Assembly (NCBI RefSeq): GCF_030052815.1
Contig: NC_079507.1
Location: 18,250,141-18,314,140, forward strand
Reading direction: 5' to 3'
Length of the DNA stretch: 64,000 nucleotides
From: Hevea brasiliensis
Lineage: Eukaryota; Streptophyta; Magnoliopsida; Malpighiales; Euphorbiaceae
Positions 43,885 to 55,772 of the stretch are shown piece after piece. Positions within the stretch are counted from its first letter, which is position 1, and every line of letters starts with the position of its first letter. The notes under the pieces were generated by a model. That model had not been told where the DNA came from. It did no database searches and saw nothing but the letters and a program-made list of their open reading frames with translations. Made by a program: the position numbers and the translations under genes.

Positions 43885-45497
43885 TCAACAACAACATAAT
43901 GAATTGATTAAATAGCTGACTTCCATAATGGACCAACTTGCTACCCATAACAAGATGCTAGAGAATCAAATTGCTCAGCAAGTAAGTTTTTCAAGCAAGG
44001 CTGCTAGTAAACTACCTAGTCAACCGAAGATGAACCCAAGGGAGCATTGTAAGACAGTTACATTGAGGAGTGGGAGAACTCTAGTATGATCAGAGGAAGA
44101 ACCAATAAAGGAGACTTCAGAAGAATCTGAAAACCAGGCAGAGAAAAAGGAGGAAGAAGCCAAGAAAGATCAGAAAGAGGAAGCAACGAAGAAAAATAAG
44201 TTACCAGAGCCATACCAGCCTCCCCTACCTTTTCCTCCGAAATTTCAAAAAGCCAAATTGGACAAGCAGTTTGGGAAGTTTTTAGAAGTTTTACAAAAAC
44301 TTTATATTAACATTGCCTTCACAGAAGCACTCTCTCAGATGCCATCCTATGCCAAATTTTTTAAGGAAATTCTATCAAAGAAAATAAAACTGGAAGACTA
44401 TGAGACGGTTGCTCTAACAGAGGAATGTAGTGCCATACTACAAAACAAGCTGCCTCCAAAGTTGAAAGATCCATGAAGCTTCTCCATGCCCTGCCTCATT
44501 GGCAACAAGAAAATAGACAAAGCCCTCTATGATCTTGGGGCAAGTGTGAGTTTAATGCCTCTATCAATATGCAAAAAGCTGGAGATCGAAGGACTGAAGC
44601 CTACGACAATTTCACTACAATTGGCTAATTGATCTATTAAATATCCTGTGGGCATACTTGAGAACATCCTCATCAAAGTGGGCAAATTCTTCATTTCAAT
44701 AGACTTTGTTGTCCTTAAGATGGAAGAAGATGTTCAAATCCCTATCATCTTAGGAAGACCATTCTTGGCAACTGCCAGAGCAATCATAAATGTCAAAAAT
44801 GAGCAGCTAACCCTCAAGGCAGGAGAAGAAGAAGTGGATTTCAACTTGTTTATCACAATGAAACACAAATTTGAACCTCCTTCAAGGTTGACATAATTGA
44901 CAAACAAGTTGAAGAGGAATTTCATAAAATACATCCTAAAGATCCTCTTGAAGCATGCATTATGCACAATCACACAGCAAATAATGAAAACATAGAAATA
45001 GCAGCCTATGCACAACAGTTAGCAGCTCATCCAACCCTACCCCTAGCTCAAGCCTCTGAGATAGAGGAGTTAAAGGAGGAATAACCCAAGGACAAGCTCC
45101 AGGAAAACACCAAATAGGTTGGGCTTAAACCTCTCCCATCTTTGCTAAGGTACGCATTTCTAGACTCAAACTCTAAATATCCTATTATAATCAATGCTAG
45201 CCTATCTAAGTTAGAAGAGGAAAAATTGTTAAGAGAACTTAGGATCCATAACAAGGCCATAGGATATAAAATAGAAGACCTGAAAGGGATCAACCCCTCG
45301 ATTTGCATTCATAGGATACCCATGGAAGAGAATCGTAAACCCACTATCGAGCACCAAAGAAGACTTAACCCAAACATGAAAGAAGTAGTCAAGAAGGAAA
45401 TTTTGAAACTATTAGATGCATGTATCATATGCCCAATTTCAGATAGAAAATGGGTTAGTCCAGTATATGTAGTTCCTAAGAAAGGTGGGACAACTAT
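43885..45497 (+). pseudogene. Athila gag C-terminus, protease and start of RT (broken)
   Basis: Continuing after the solo LTR: gag end with MDQLATHNKMLENQIAQQ (about 43931-43984) and an acidic Lys/Glu-rich linker; 44258-44476 with LYINIAFTEALSQMPSYAKF; then the protease, with DLGASVSLMPLSICKKL at about 44534-44584 and ILGRPFLATARAII at about 44749-44790; then 45142-45497 leading into RT (LDSNSKYPIIINASL, WVSPVYVVPKKGGT). TGA codons at 44474 (after KLKDP) and near 44632 (LAN*SIK), plus shifts near 44890-45060, break the frame. RT is cut at 45498 by the Tk3 LTR before any catalytic motif. Confidence 0.88.
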
Positions 45498-47106
45498 TGA
45501 AACACCCCTATTTGCATAGCCTAGTATATTTCACTATTCCGGTGACCGGTGTCGGTCCAGATAATTAAGGAGATTAGAACCATACTTAAGACAACTAGAT
45601 AAGCTCTGAACACAAATAATTAGTAATTGTCAATTAGTTAAGTATAAATAAGAAAAACAGAACATAAGAAGTTAAATGAGCCGAGAGTCACAGCGATGGG
45701 TGACCTTCTCGGGAAGGACTGCGAAGTCGATTTAAACTCAAATTTCGAACGGTAAAATGTGACGCTGCGGTCCTTAGGACTATTACGAACACAGTGGAAA
45801 AGAGAAAATCACGAAAAAGAATTGTTAAGCCAATCAAATAATTAGGTCAGGGAGCCGAAAGAAATATTGAATTATTTGCAAACCGGGTTGAACCGGCGAT
45901 GGCCAATTTGGTCAATTGACCCTGAGAGCTGACTCCTAGCCTAACTGTCAAATAAAATCGGAGAAAAGAAAATTTTAGAATCAATAATTAAATTAAAGAA
46001 CTAAAGAAAAATAAATGAAAAATTAAGGAAAATTGAAAAAGAAAAGAAAAAGGTATATGACATCATGTAAATGACATTATTGTGATGTCAAAAAATTAAT
46101 TTTATTTTCTCAACTTTTTTTACCAAGTCTAATACATAAAATTTCATTTAAAATACCTAAAAATTAAAAAGAAAAATCACTTCTTCCCTTTTCCTTAAGT
46201 TTTGGCCGCCCTTCCCATTTTCACCTCCATTGACAATCCACCATTAAAGCTTGGTTACAAGCTTAATTCCACACACTTAACCTTATTTTGTCCCTAAATT
46301 AATCCATAAAAACTTGTTAACTTCACTTGGGGAAGCATTTGAAGAAGAAAAGAAAAAGAAAAGGGAGTGAAATTGAAGAATTGGAATTCAAGTGAAGGTA
46401 AGTAATTTTCTTTGAAATTTTAGTTTTGATGCACGTGTATTAAGTTAATTTAACTTAGATTTTAATCTAAAAATCAAAGGAAACATTTGTTGGGGGACTT
46501 TTAGTGACTTTCAGCCAGCCATGGATGTATGAGAATATGATGTGTTTTGAATGAATTAAATGTGTTAGGAAGCTTGATTGAGTTGAAGAAGCATGTGTAT
46601 AGGTATTGAATTGGTTAAATGCAACAAATTAGTGAGTTAGGGCTTTGGACACCTAGGGTTTGGGAGACAAAATTTGTAGAAATGGTGAAATGATGTGTTT
46701 GACCTAGTTTGAGGTGAGAATGGTCATTTGTGACCAAATGAAGTGTGTTGGAAGTGTTGGAATTGAGTTCAAATTCGGATTGAATGTGGTCATGCTGCAG
46801 GCAGAAGGACCAAGGTCCTTTTGAGGGACCAAAATTGAAAATTTACAAGTCCAATTGGTATGAGACCAAATGGGAATGAAAATAGACACAAAATGGAACA
46901 TTTTTCATTTAGGAATCATGCCCAAAAAGTGACCAAAACCTAGTGAACAAATTGACCAAATTCTGAAATTCTCAGTCTGCCCTATACAAACTGTCCTGTT
47001 TGTTCATTTGGCCATAACTTGAGCTAGGCAGGTCTAAATGACCTGAAATTTTACCAGTCGACAGTTGAGATATAGACCTAAAACTTTCATGAAGAACACA
47101 AATCCA

Positions 47107-47111
47107 AATTA
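47107..47111. repeat. Target site duplication AATTA (left) of the solo Tk2 LTR
   Basis: Matches AATTA at 50794-50798. Tk3 sequence continues on both sides (CCAAATTA ... TGCCATTAACC). Confidence 0.93.
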
Positions 47112-50100
47112 TGTAACACCCCTAAGTTCGGTAGTGCGTTCTACTGTTCCGGTGACCAGTGTTGTCCGGACAGCTAGGATGCCTAGAACTACACTTCGTT
47201 ATGAGTGAGGAGACATAAAATAATGAAATACAAGAAAAGAAAATACAAGAAAAACAAAGGAAAAATAATAGCAAAGAAATGTAACCAAGTTAAGCGAGCC
47301 GAGAACCCTAGCGATGGGTGACCGCACTGGGAAGTCACGGCGTGGACCGTTGGTACTGGATCATGGGAACCACGGAAAATATTTTTAGGACTTAAAGAGA
47401 CATCAATTGAAGTAGAAATATCATTAGAAATATCAAAGAAAAATTAAATTATTAGTACAAGGAAAAGTGAGAAATCGAAAAACGGACAAAACTCGGTGTT
47501 ACCGAAAAATCGGGAATGCAACCCGAACAGGGGCATTATGGTCATTTGACATCCCGAATTGTCTTTTGACCTAAATTTCCATTAAAAATAAATAATATTA
47601 CACTTAGAAAATAAAATAAAAAAATAATTTGGTGGTACCTAATGTAAATAGCCAAAAGTGGAGTGAAAATTGTGTAAATAACACATTTAACATATTATAT
47701 GATTTAAATTTGGTGAGTGGACCACTAGGGATTTAATTAAACACTAATGGGGCAGGTGTAAGTCCATTTCACCATCTGCACTTCATCTTCTCCAAATCCT
47801 CTCAACCTTGCCGAAATGGAGAGCTAGGGAAACCTCCATTGCCGTTTTGCTCCAAGCTTCCTCCACTCCTCATTTCACTTCCAATCACTTAGGTTTCTTC
47901 ATTAAGTTTTATCCCCACATCACAAGGAAGAGTTTGATACTAAAATCAAGAAGTTTAGTCAAGGTTTAACAAGTCCCAACCAAAGGTAAGTTTGTATTTT
48001 TAAATATTTCTTTGATAAAGTTTGTATACATGTTATGGGTGTTTGAATTGTGAAGAAAATTTTCAAGTTTGAGGAGTTCTTGATATATCCAATTTTGGAC
48101 AGCCATGGAATTGTATGTTTAATGAAATATTCATACATATATTTGATGAGAAATTACGTTGATTAGGGTGATTTAATGTCCTAGTAAATTATTCCACATG
48201 TATATGGTGATTGTGCACTTGGAATGGAAATTGATGAATTGTAGGACACTTTGGCATTGTGGAACAATTCGGCAGCCTTGGGACTCCATGATGAATGTAT
48301 GAATTTATGAAGATATTGGCAGAATTATGACATTGAGGATTGATGGATATGTATATAAATTAGTGGTGGAAATTGTATGAAATGATGAGTAGTGCTATGT
48401 GTATTTATGGTTGTAATTGGACTTTATGAATTAGAGTTTTATTTGGTGTATTGAGGATGTTTGTATTCTGCCCAAAATGATTTTAATGTGAAGTGGTAAA
48501 TGGTTTTGGTAATGTACCAAAACAGAATGGGTAAGAGAGATGGACTTAGAGTAAGGTAAATGTGTAATTGATACATGTTTATACAATGTAATTAAGGGCA
48601 GTGTACATTTTAACCTATAACTTTAAATGTGTAACTCCAATTGGTATGAGACCAATTGGAGGTGAAACTAGGCACAAAATGTGCTAACTTTCATTGAGAA
48701 AGCATACCAAAATTCTGCTTGCAAGGTAGCATGAAAAATGACCAATTCGGATTAAGTGCAAGTGAAACCTGAAAATTGACCATTTGGGCAGCAGTTAGTA
48801 TTTAGGCCATAACTCACTCAAAACTGGTCCAATTGACCTGAAATTTTAACCATGAATAGTTGAGACCCATACCTACAAGTCTTATGAAGACACTAAAGCC
48901 CAGAAATGACCATAAGCAAGTCAAACAGCTTGCACAAGTTCGGGTCCAAAAACTGGCCGAACCAAAGTTGACCAAATTTGACCTAAAATGACCTAATTTG
49001 ATGCCATTTGACCAGCAATAGTAAAATGACCATAACTTGGTCTACATAACTCAGATTGACCTAAAATTTTGCTCCGCGTTCCGTAAGACATAGATCTACA
49101 AGTTTGTAGTTTTGACCAAAACTTGAAAACCGAGGGAACTAGGTCGTCCGGCTAGGTCAAACTAGTATATCGGAATACAGCAATTTGCAATAAAATGCAC
49201 TAAACAAGGAAATGAAATTGGTAACGAGTACCAACCCTAAAACCCTATCGAATGTGACATATTAGTGATACTAAAACCTAATTTACCTAGAACGCATCGA
49301 GGGTCGGTATATTAGGTGATTAAGCAAATAATAGCTTTCAGTGAACTATTTATCAAACATTATCGATAGAGACAGTTTAATTTAGTACTGAAACACTTCA
49401 AATTGTGTTTCTCAGTTACCAAAGACTCAGGAAAAGGGAAGGAAACACTGAGTCCAGACCAAGAGACAGTTATCAGAGGTTTGTACACAACAACTATTTC
49501 TTTTGAATTTTTTAATTGAAATGAATTATGACTATTTGTACATTATTGTTTTAAATTGTGGAAATTTGTTTGAATGGATAATTATCACTTGAAAAGCATT
49601 GTGAATGGTTTGAAATTGTGAGAAATTATTTGAATGATATTGATGGATACTTATTGATTGAAAAGCATTGGAAATGGTTTGAAACCACAGCTATCATGTA
49701 TATTGATTGTATTCCTCGCTAGCTTGTCTAGTGGGACGAATTGAATTCCCTCTCTGGCTGAAGTGTTGAGGTGTGTGCCTGTTGAGGATGAATTGGATGA
49801 GTACTCATATTTTTGCTAGCTAGCTATGTTATTCCTCATTAGTCATCGACTTTTGGGACGAATTGAATACCTCATTAGCCATCGGCTTTTGGGACGAATT
49901 GAACTTTGGAACATGATTAAGCTGTGTGTGATTTATTGATATGTATTGTGAGATTGTGAAATGAATTTAAACTCTTATTGACATATACTATCTTTTGAAT
50001 TCAACCATGATCTGACTTATTGAAATTTATTGTGATATTGAGAAATGGAGTTTAAATTCTTGTTGACAATTACTGTCTTGAAATTAACTATGGTTTTAAG

Positions 50101-50793
50101 TATCCACTATTTAAATGACTTATGAATTGTGATTTAAGTTGTATTTGGTTAATGTTGTGCACCACTGAGACATTGTCTCAAATGATAGCTTTATTCTTGT
50201 CGCGCAGTAGACAGATGACAGGCAGCAGACTAGGCTGCTAGTACCTCCAGCGAGAGATTACCGGGTATGATGAGTATACCAACATTTTGCATTTTGTACT
50301 ACAATGTATGACCACTGTATGTATATATTGTTTTTGGTTTTGAGCAGTTGTAAATTCAAATTGTACATTGAAGTTGTAAAATAATTATGAGTTATTTTGG
50401 TTGGTAAAAATTGTATTATATTTCTTGTATCGCAATCTTTGAACAATCACTGTGGATTTGAGTTGTGAAACATGTTGTGTTGAGAAAAATGTTGGAGTTG
50501 AGATTTGGAAAAAATTATTGAAGTGCTTTTTACAGGTTTTCTGAAGAACTGTTTTATCCAAAATACAGATGGCACTCTGCCAAAATTTGTACAAAAATTC
50601 CAAATAATTCAAATGTGTTAGTTCTATCACTTCAGTTCAAAAAGGTTTTTAACACCTGTAAATAGTGCTCACCACTGTAAAAGAAGTAAGAAAAGTTGTA
50701 GTGTATTTAATTGGTTATCAGTAGACGGAGTTGGTAATTCATTAGGTATACTACGGGATCATGTTATGCCTTACAGAGGGGTAGGGTGTGACA
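47112..50793 (+). mobile_element. Solo Tk2 LTR, complete
   Basis: This 3682-bp LTR starts TGTAACACCCCTAAGTTCGG and ends GGGGTAGGGTGTGACA. Exact AATTA duplications lie at 47107-47111 and 50794-50798. There is no internal region, primer site or polypurine tract, so it is a solo LTR. It carries the inverted repeat CTCCAATTGG/CCAATTGGAG (48635-48661) and local duplications near 49560-49690 and 49830-49910. It is the reference copy for 1-2267 and 21116-43884. Confidence 0.94.
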
Positions 50794-51728
50794 AATTATG
50801 CCATTAACCAAGTCATTTGGCCACCCAAAGTTGGTAACCTAAAACTGCTAGAACCAAAATTTGCCTAGAAATCTGGGATAAGCCCAATCCGGTAGCCATG
50901 GTTCAAATGGCTATAACTTGAGTTAAAAAACTCCAATTGGAGTGATTAAAAAAGGAGAATAAACTTAAGACAATAGAGAACATTTTCTATGAAGAAATTT
51001 TTGCCAATTCGAACAAAAAAATGACCAATGGAACAATGCAACTTAAGACACCAAAACTGAAAATTTACAAATTTGCTTAAAAGACTTAGAATTTGAGTAA
51101 ATAACGAAAACCAACAAATTTAGTGACCAAAATATGGTATGTGGATGAAGTTGAAATTCCCATACCTATAAAGCCTTAGAAAGTCAACAAATTGACTTGA
51201 ATAGTGTAGTGAATAGTAACCCTGAAACACAAAATTTAAAGAACATCAAGTTTAACGCATTAGAGTTAGGTATAAGTGAATGTAAATTTATTTTTAGACT
51301 AATGATGAGTTATGATACTGAAACACTGTAAAAATGTGTGTTTTAATAGAAAAGAACACCAGAAAAGAACCCGAGGAATCGAGTCAAGGCCAAAAGACGA
51401 CTCGCTTAAAGTTTGTGCACAATTAACTATTTTGTTATTTTTCACTTCTAAATTGATTTGAACAAGTTTATTTTATGATTTATAATTTTTTTTTGTTGAG
51501 GATTTTAATTTGTTGAATGAAATTGTGTAAATTAAATATAAATTTTCTTATGCATTTAAGAATTTATTGCATAGTTTAGAGAATCGTAAATTTTAAGTTT
51601 GACGTGTTGCCAACCTTGAACCTGAATTTATGCTGATTAAATATGTTGATGATTTGTAAATACTTTGTAAATAGAAATTGTTTTGAATATGATTTAAAAC
51701 CGCAGTTGACATGACAAAATTTGTTGTG

Positions 51729-51733
51729 AATTC
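51729..51733. repeat. Target site duplication AATTC (left) of the Tk1-mini array
   Basis: AATTC before TGTGACACC is repeated at 63487-63491, after which Tk3 sequence resumes (TCATTAGCTTGTCTAG). Confidence 0.95.
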
Positions 51734-52752
51734 TGTGACACCCCTTACCCGACTACAGTGTAGCCGAGCAAGCAATGCCACTCAGTGTGCCGGAGCACTC
51801 TATTTTATCTTAATTAATTTTTATCATAATTTTGAATATAACTTGTGAAATATAATTCATTTTAAGCCATTTATCAAAATTATTATTTATTTGAGGTTCC
51901 GAAAATTTTAAAGAAAATCCGGCAGAATACCGGCTAAAAATGGAGAAAACCGTTCTTCGGAACCTGTGAAAAATACTTTCTATATTCATATTCAATCATC
52001 TCAATTCCATTTATCAAAATCTCAACATTTTTCAACCATTCATTTCTCAATCATTCATCACATGTGATAATCATATATAAATTACAGATACACATTCACT
52101 TTTACATTTACAAACACAATTCTCATTATTTACATGAACATCAAATTACATTTCATAAGTTCGTTTACACATGAGAAAATAAAATCAATTACAAAATACC
52201 AAAATGAAACCTAGTGTCCTACCAATGCACTACAGATGGTGAGGTGACACAGACACTATGCAGAACTGTGAACGGCCTTACTCAATCTGTGCTCTACTGA
52301 GCCCTCTGTCCAAATCTTCAGTACCTACGCGTTGCAAAAGCTACGCGCTAAGCATAAAGCTTAGTGGTGCCAATAATACAAGAAAATATAATATGCAAAT
52401 AAAAATCATAATTTCTTAACCATTGTGTTCATAAGAACTGAATAATTACCAACTTAATGTTTAGTCGAGGGCTAATTACGTTTTATGATATTTACTTCTT
52501 CATGCATTTTGTTAATTATTTTCTTCATGATCTTGAGTTTCTTTGTATTCTATCATAATCATTCCTGATATTTAATTTTCGTATTTTCTTTAACAATCAG
52601 TTCAATTACAGTTATACTTTTCCATTCATTTGGTTGCCCAAGTAACCTATACTGGACGACTGGACTGGATAACGGGTCGTTGGCACTGGACACCGCGGTG
52701 CCTCGGGCCGTCATACCATGGGACGCAGAACGTCAACCACGTATGCAGTCAG

Positions 52753-52860
52753 TATGGCTAAAAAGCCATGATATCACATGATCGGGCATAAAAGCCATGA
52801 ATACTGGCATAAAAGCCATGAATACGGGCATAAAGCCATGAATACAGGCATAAAGCCTTT
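52753..52860. repeat. ~20-bp tandem repeat GGCATAAAAGCCATGAATAC in LTR a
   Basis: Four to five units of GGCATAAA(A)GCCATGAATAC, the last truncated. GGC...GCC makes each unit a small hairpin. Counterparts are at 56781-56888 (LTR b) and 60826-60932 (LTR c). Tk1 LTRs have only the unexpanded AAAAGCCATGA. Confidence 0.88.
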
Positions 52861-54340
52861 CGCAGTACTGCTAAAACAATACCCTATTGGCATGCCAAAC
52901 TATCCAATCCGACACACATGTCTAGGTAATACAAGGGCACATAATATCATGAAATGTTCATAAGTTTTATTATTTCATTTTATGTTCCAATTACCGTTCA
53001 TAGTATTTTAATTTTATTTATAGTAGAAGCATAAATCTTCAAATCTCATTTTTTATATAATTTATGCATTCATCATACCATTCACGTTAATTGCAATTTA
53101 CATCAATCGATTTTCATGTACCATTTGTACATCGAAATATTTCCATTTCTCTCATGATGAGAGCAATTAACCCATTTACCCATCCATGTGATTCATCTAA
53201 TCGTTACAATATTTATATGAATTAGTATTCACATTATTACCTCTCATGTACCAATTTTTGTACAAGGTATTATAATCCTATTTGAAACAAAGACGTAAAT
53301 CCTAATGATAACTTTATCTCATTTATACTCTAAACAATCCATTTGTGTTAATTACATTTTATATTTCAAGTTGTATTACTTATGTAATATATGTCATTTT
53401 GTTTACTATTTACCTTACTAGTCAACCAAAATGTTGACTTTTTCATACACAATAAATTTATTGAACCTAAGTTCTCAAAGATACCACATTTTGCATTTAA
53501 AACTTGTTGGAATAATTCACAAATACCATTTCCAAACTTAAAACCAAGAGGGCAGAATTTTCAGTTTTTGTGACCCAAATTTACTGTTCCATTAAGCCTT
53601 GTTGCAGTGGGAATTTGAAGAAATGGTAAACATGAAAGTTGTTCCTTATTTTGTCTAGATGAATTTCCTTTTTTGAATCACTCCATTTGCAGTTTTTTAG
53701 CTCCAGATATGGTCCAAAAACCACAGCTGGCCGGATTGCCAAACTGCAGAATTGACCATATCTACAGTAACATGAACAATGACTGCCACTGCCATTTGGG
53801 TTAGGTTCTGGTCATAATTTGGGGTAGGTTTCTTCATGAAAGTTGTTTATCTATGTCTTATCTTGTTGCTGTAAAAATTTCAGGTCAATTGACCATATCT
53901 ACAGTGAGTTATGGCCAAATGAACAGTTACTGTTCATTTGGTCATTTCTACAGGTGCTGTTGCAGGGTATCCGGCTTGGGGCCAACTTTTGGTCCTCTTA
54001 CTTTGGTCTTTTGGGCATGGTTTCTTCAGAAAAAATATGCCATTATAAGCCTAGTTTCATGTCCAATTGGCCAAACACCAATTGGACCTACACAGCCAAA
54101 TTTATGGCAGTCCAATTGGACTGAAATCTGAGCCACCATGCTGCTGTCTTTAGGTAGCCTACCATTCCACTTTGCCATGCCATTTTTCAGTCCAATTTAT
54201 GGTCAACATACCTCGAATGGTCACTAATTGACCATTAGAATGTTCTTTAACCATTTCATAAGCCAAGTCAAATTTTCATTCCTAAACCCTAGCTAAATTT
54301 CAAAGTTTTCACAATTTCCCTAATTTACTCTTTCATTCTC

Positions 54341-54360
54341 TCTATATATATATATGTATA
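54341..54360 (-). promoter_or_regulatory. Candidate TATA region of Tk1-mini LTR a
   Basis: An alternating (TA)n stretch ending in GTATA, kept at the same place in LTR b (about 58374) and LTR c (about 62413), roughly 1.07 kb from the U3 tip in the transcription sense. Composition and position only; this could also be a plain AT microsatellite. Confidence 0.3.
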
Positions 54361-55416
54361 CACTTTAAACCTAAGCTCTAGTTCACTCTAAGTCCATCAA
54401 ACACTCCATTTCTATTCCTTCAATAGGGCTGCCAAAATGCATGGCATGCATACACATAATTTTTTTCATTTTAGTTGCAATTCCTTACTTATTTTAAGTC
54501 CCTTAGCATAGAAATAAAGAGATTTAAATAGATAGGTGCACTAACCTCTTGTAGGCAGATTTTTTCCAAGCTCAAACTTCACTTTTCTTGTACTCTCTTG
54601 GCTGCCAAACACTTCCTCTAGGTCCAAGGATTCATTTTAGTGTTGGGGTCTTGAGGAAATATGGTGAGGAAGCATGAGAATGAAAGCTTGCAAAGAATGG
54701 CTATGGTGGAAACCCTCTCTTCTCTCTCTTTACGTTTTGGCTGGTTTTGGGGAAGGAGATGGCTGCTGAATTTTTAATTCCTTTGGTCCATTTTTGGTCT
54801 CTTTTATTGGTTAATTAATTGGTTGTTCAATAGTGATTGGTGGTGGCTTTTAATGACATCACCTTATGTCATAAATAAACCCTTTTTTCTCAATTTTCTT
54901 TTCTTTTCATCACTACTCAATTTCAATTTAATTTTTAGTAATGTTTCTTCATATTTTATGTCATATTAATTATTTACTCAACTGGACAAGTCGGCAAAAA
55001 ATCACCTCTGAAGGCGAAATGACCAAAATGCCCTCCGTTTGGCTTAACGGGTCGAAATTGTCTGTACCGATTGAAAAATTTTTCTAAATATTTTCTTGGC
55101 ATTCTAATGCAATAAGAACCTTAATGACCCTTCTCTGAAGTCCCAAAAATTATTTTATAATTTTTCCCCTGGGTCTAGGGCTCCTCGTTGCGAGAACCGC
55201 AACTTCCCTCTGGTTACCCATCGCTTGGGCATCCGCTCATTTAACTTGGTTGTATTTTATTTCTAAAATTTTTACTAAATTTTTCTTATTAATATATGAG
55301 TTAATTATGGTTCCTGACTTTAGTTTAAATATTTTTCCGGACGTTTTAGCTGTCCAGACCGACACCGGTCACCGGAACTGTATAATGTACGGAGTTGCTA
55401 CAGTGATGGTGTTACA

Positions 55417-55772
55417 AATTCTTCCCCTCTAATTTAAATTTCGTCCTCGAAATTTACCTGACATAAGCAGTCGACGAACTGCTACCTCCTTACTTCTCCA
55501 CCTTTTCGTGTTATCATACTTCACTTTCTCCTTAGTCTCAATCCTATCTTCAAACAGTTCTGTACTCATCCTTTTCCAACTTAAATATAGTCTCCTTCTC
55601 ATCTCCATTCGCTATCTCATTGTCTCTTCACTCTCTTATTCCATACCTTAACCTAAAATAAATAGGAAATAAAGATCTGCAATAGTGTCACCTCGACTCT
55701 TATGAATGCCATGCATGATATGCAGTCTATCTAGGTCCAGAAACGCCTAAACCGTGCTCTGATACCACTAAA
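55417..55772 (-). other. Tk1-mini internal region 1 (356 bp)
   Basis: In transcription order: primer site TGGTATCAGAGC (55756-55767); about 85 bp of leader closely matching Tk1 (AGAGTCGAGGTGACACTA near 55684-55701); a purine-rich middle (about 55480-55670) with no match in Tk1; a relic of the Tk1 pol 3' end (near TTTCGAGGACGAAATTT, about 55437-55453); and the polypurine tract at 55417-55430. There is no ORF of note. This is what a large internal deletion of a Tk1-type element, with the middle replaced, would leave. Confidence 0.88.

Larger units (their letters stand above)
8579..45497 (+). mobile_element. Athila-type Ty3/gypsy element, 5' part, split by nested insertions
   Basis: This is the host element for most of the window. 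Its own sequence is 8579-11277, 20854-21115 and 43885-45497, about 4.6 kb in all. Order: LTR, tRNA-Asp primer site, gag (interrupted twice), protease, start of RT. The gag reading frame joins precisely across both insertions once one copy of each 5-bp target duplication is removed. A Tk3 LTR cuts RT at 45498, and the rest of pol is off-window. The left end at 8579 is inferred from where copia similarity stops and a TG dinucleotide follows. Confidence 0.88.
51734..55416 (-). repeat. Tk1-mini LTR a
   Basis: This 3683-bp LTR is the most divergent of the three, with about 25 private differences noted by eye (for example TTTATTTACC/TTCACC near 53408 and GAAGAAATGG near 53617). Relative to Tk1 it has an extra AT-rich block at about 52390-53380 and an expanded GGCATAAAGCC repeat. 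Confidence 0.93.

Noticed and set aside
44258..45519. Independent host gene encoding an aspartic protease
   Set aside because: DLGASVSLMP and the flanking segments are Athila polyprotein, continuous with gag across the nested insertions. The last codons of the open stretch after 45497 come from the Tk3 LTR.
52753..52860. CRISPR-like array
   Set aside because: Units are contiguous short tandem repeats without unique spacers, inside a plant LTR.
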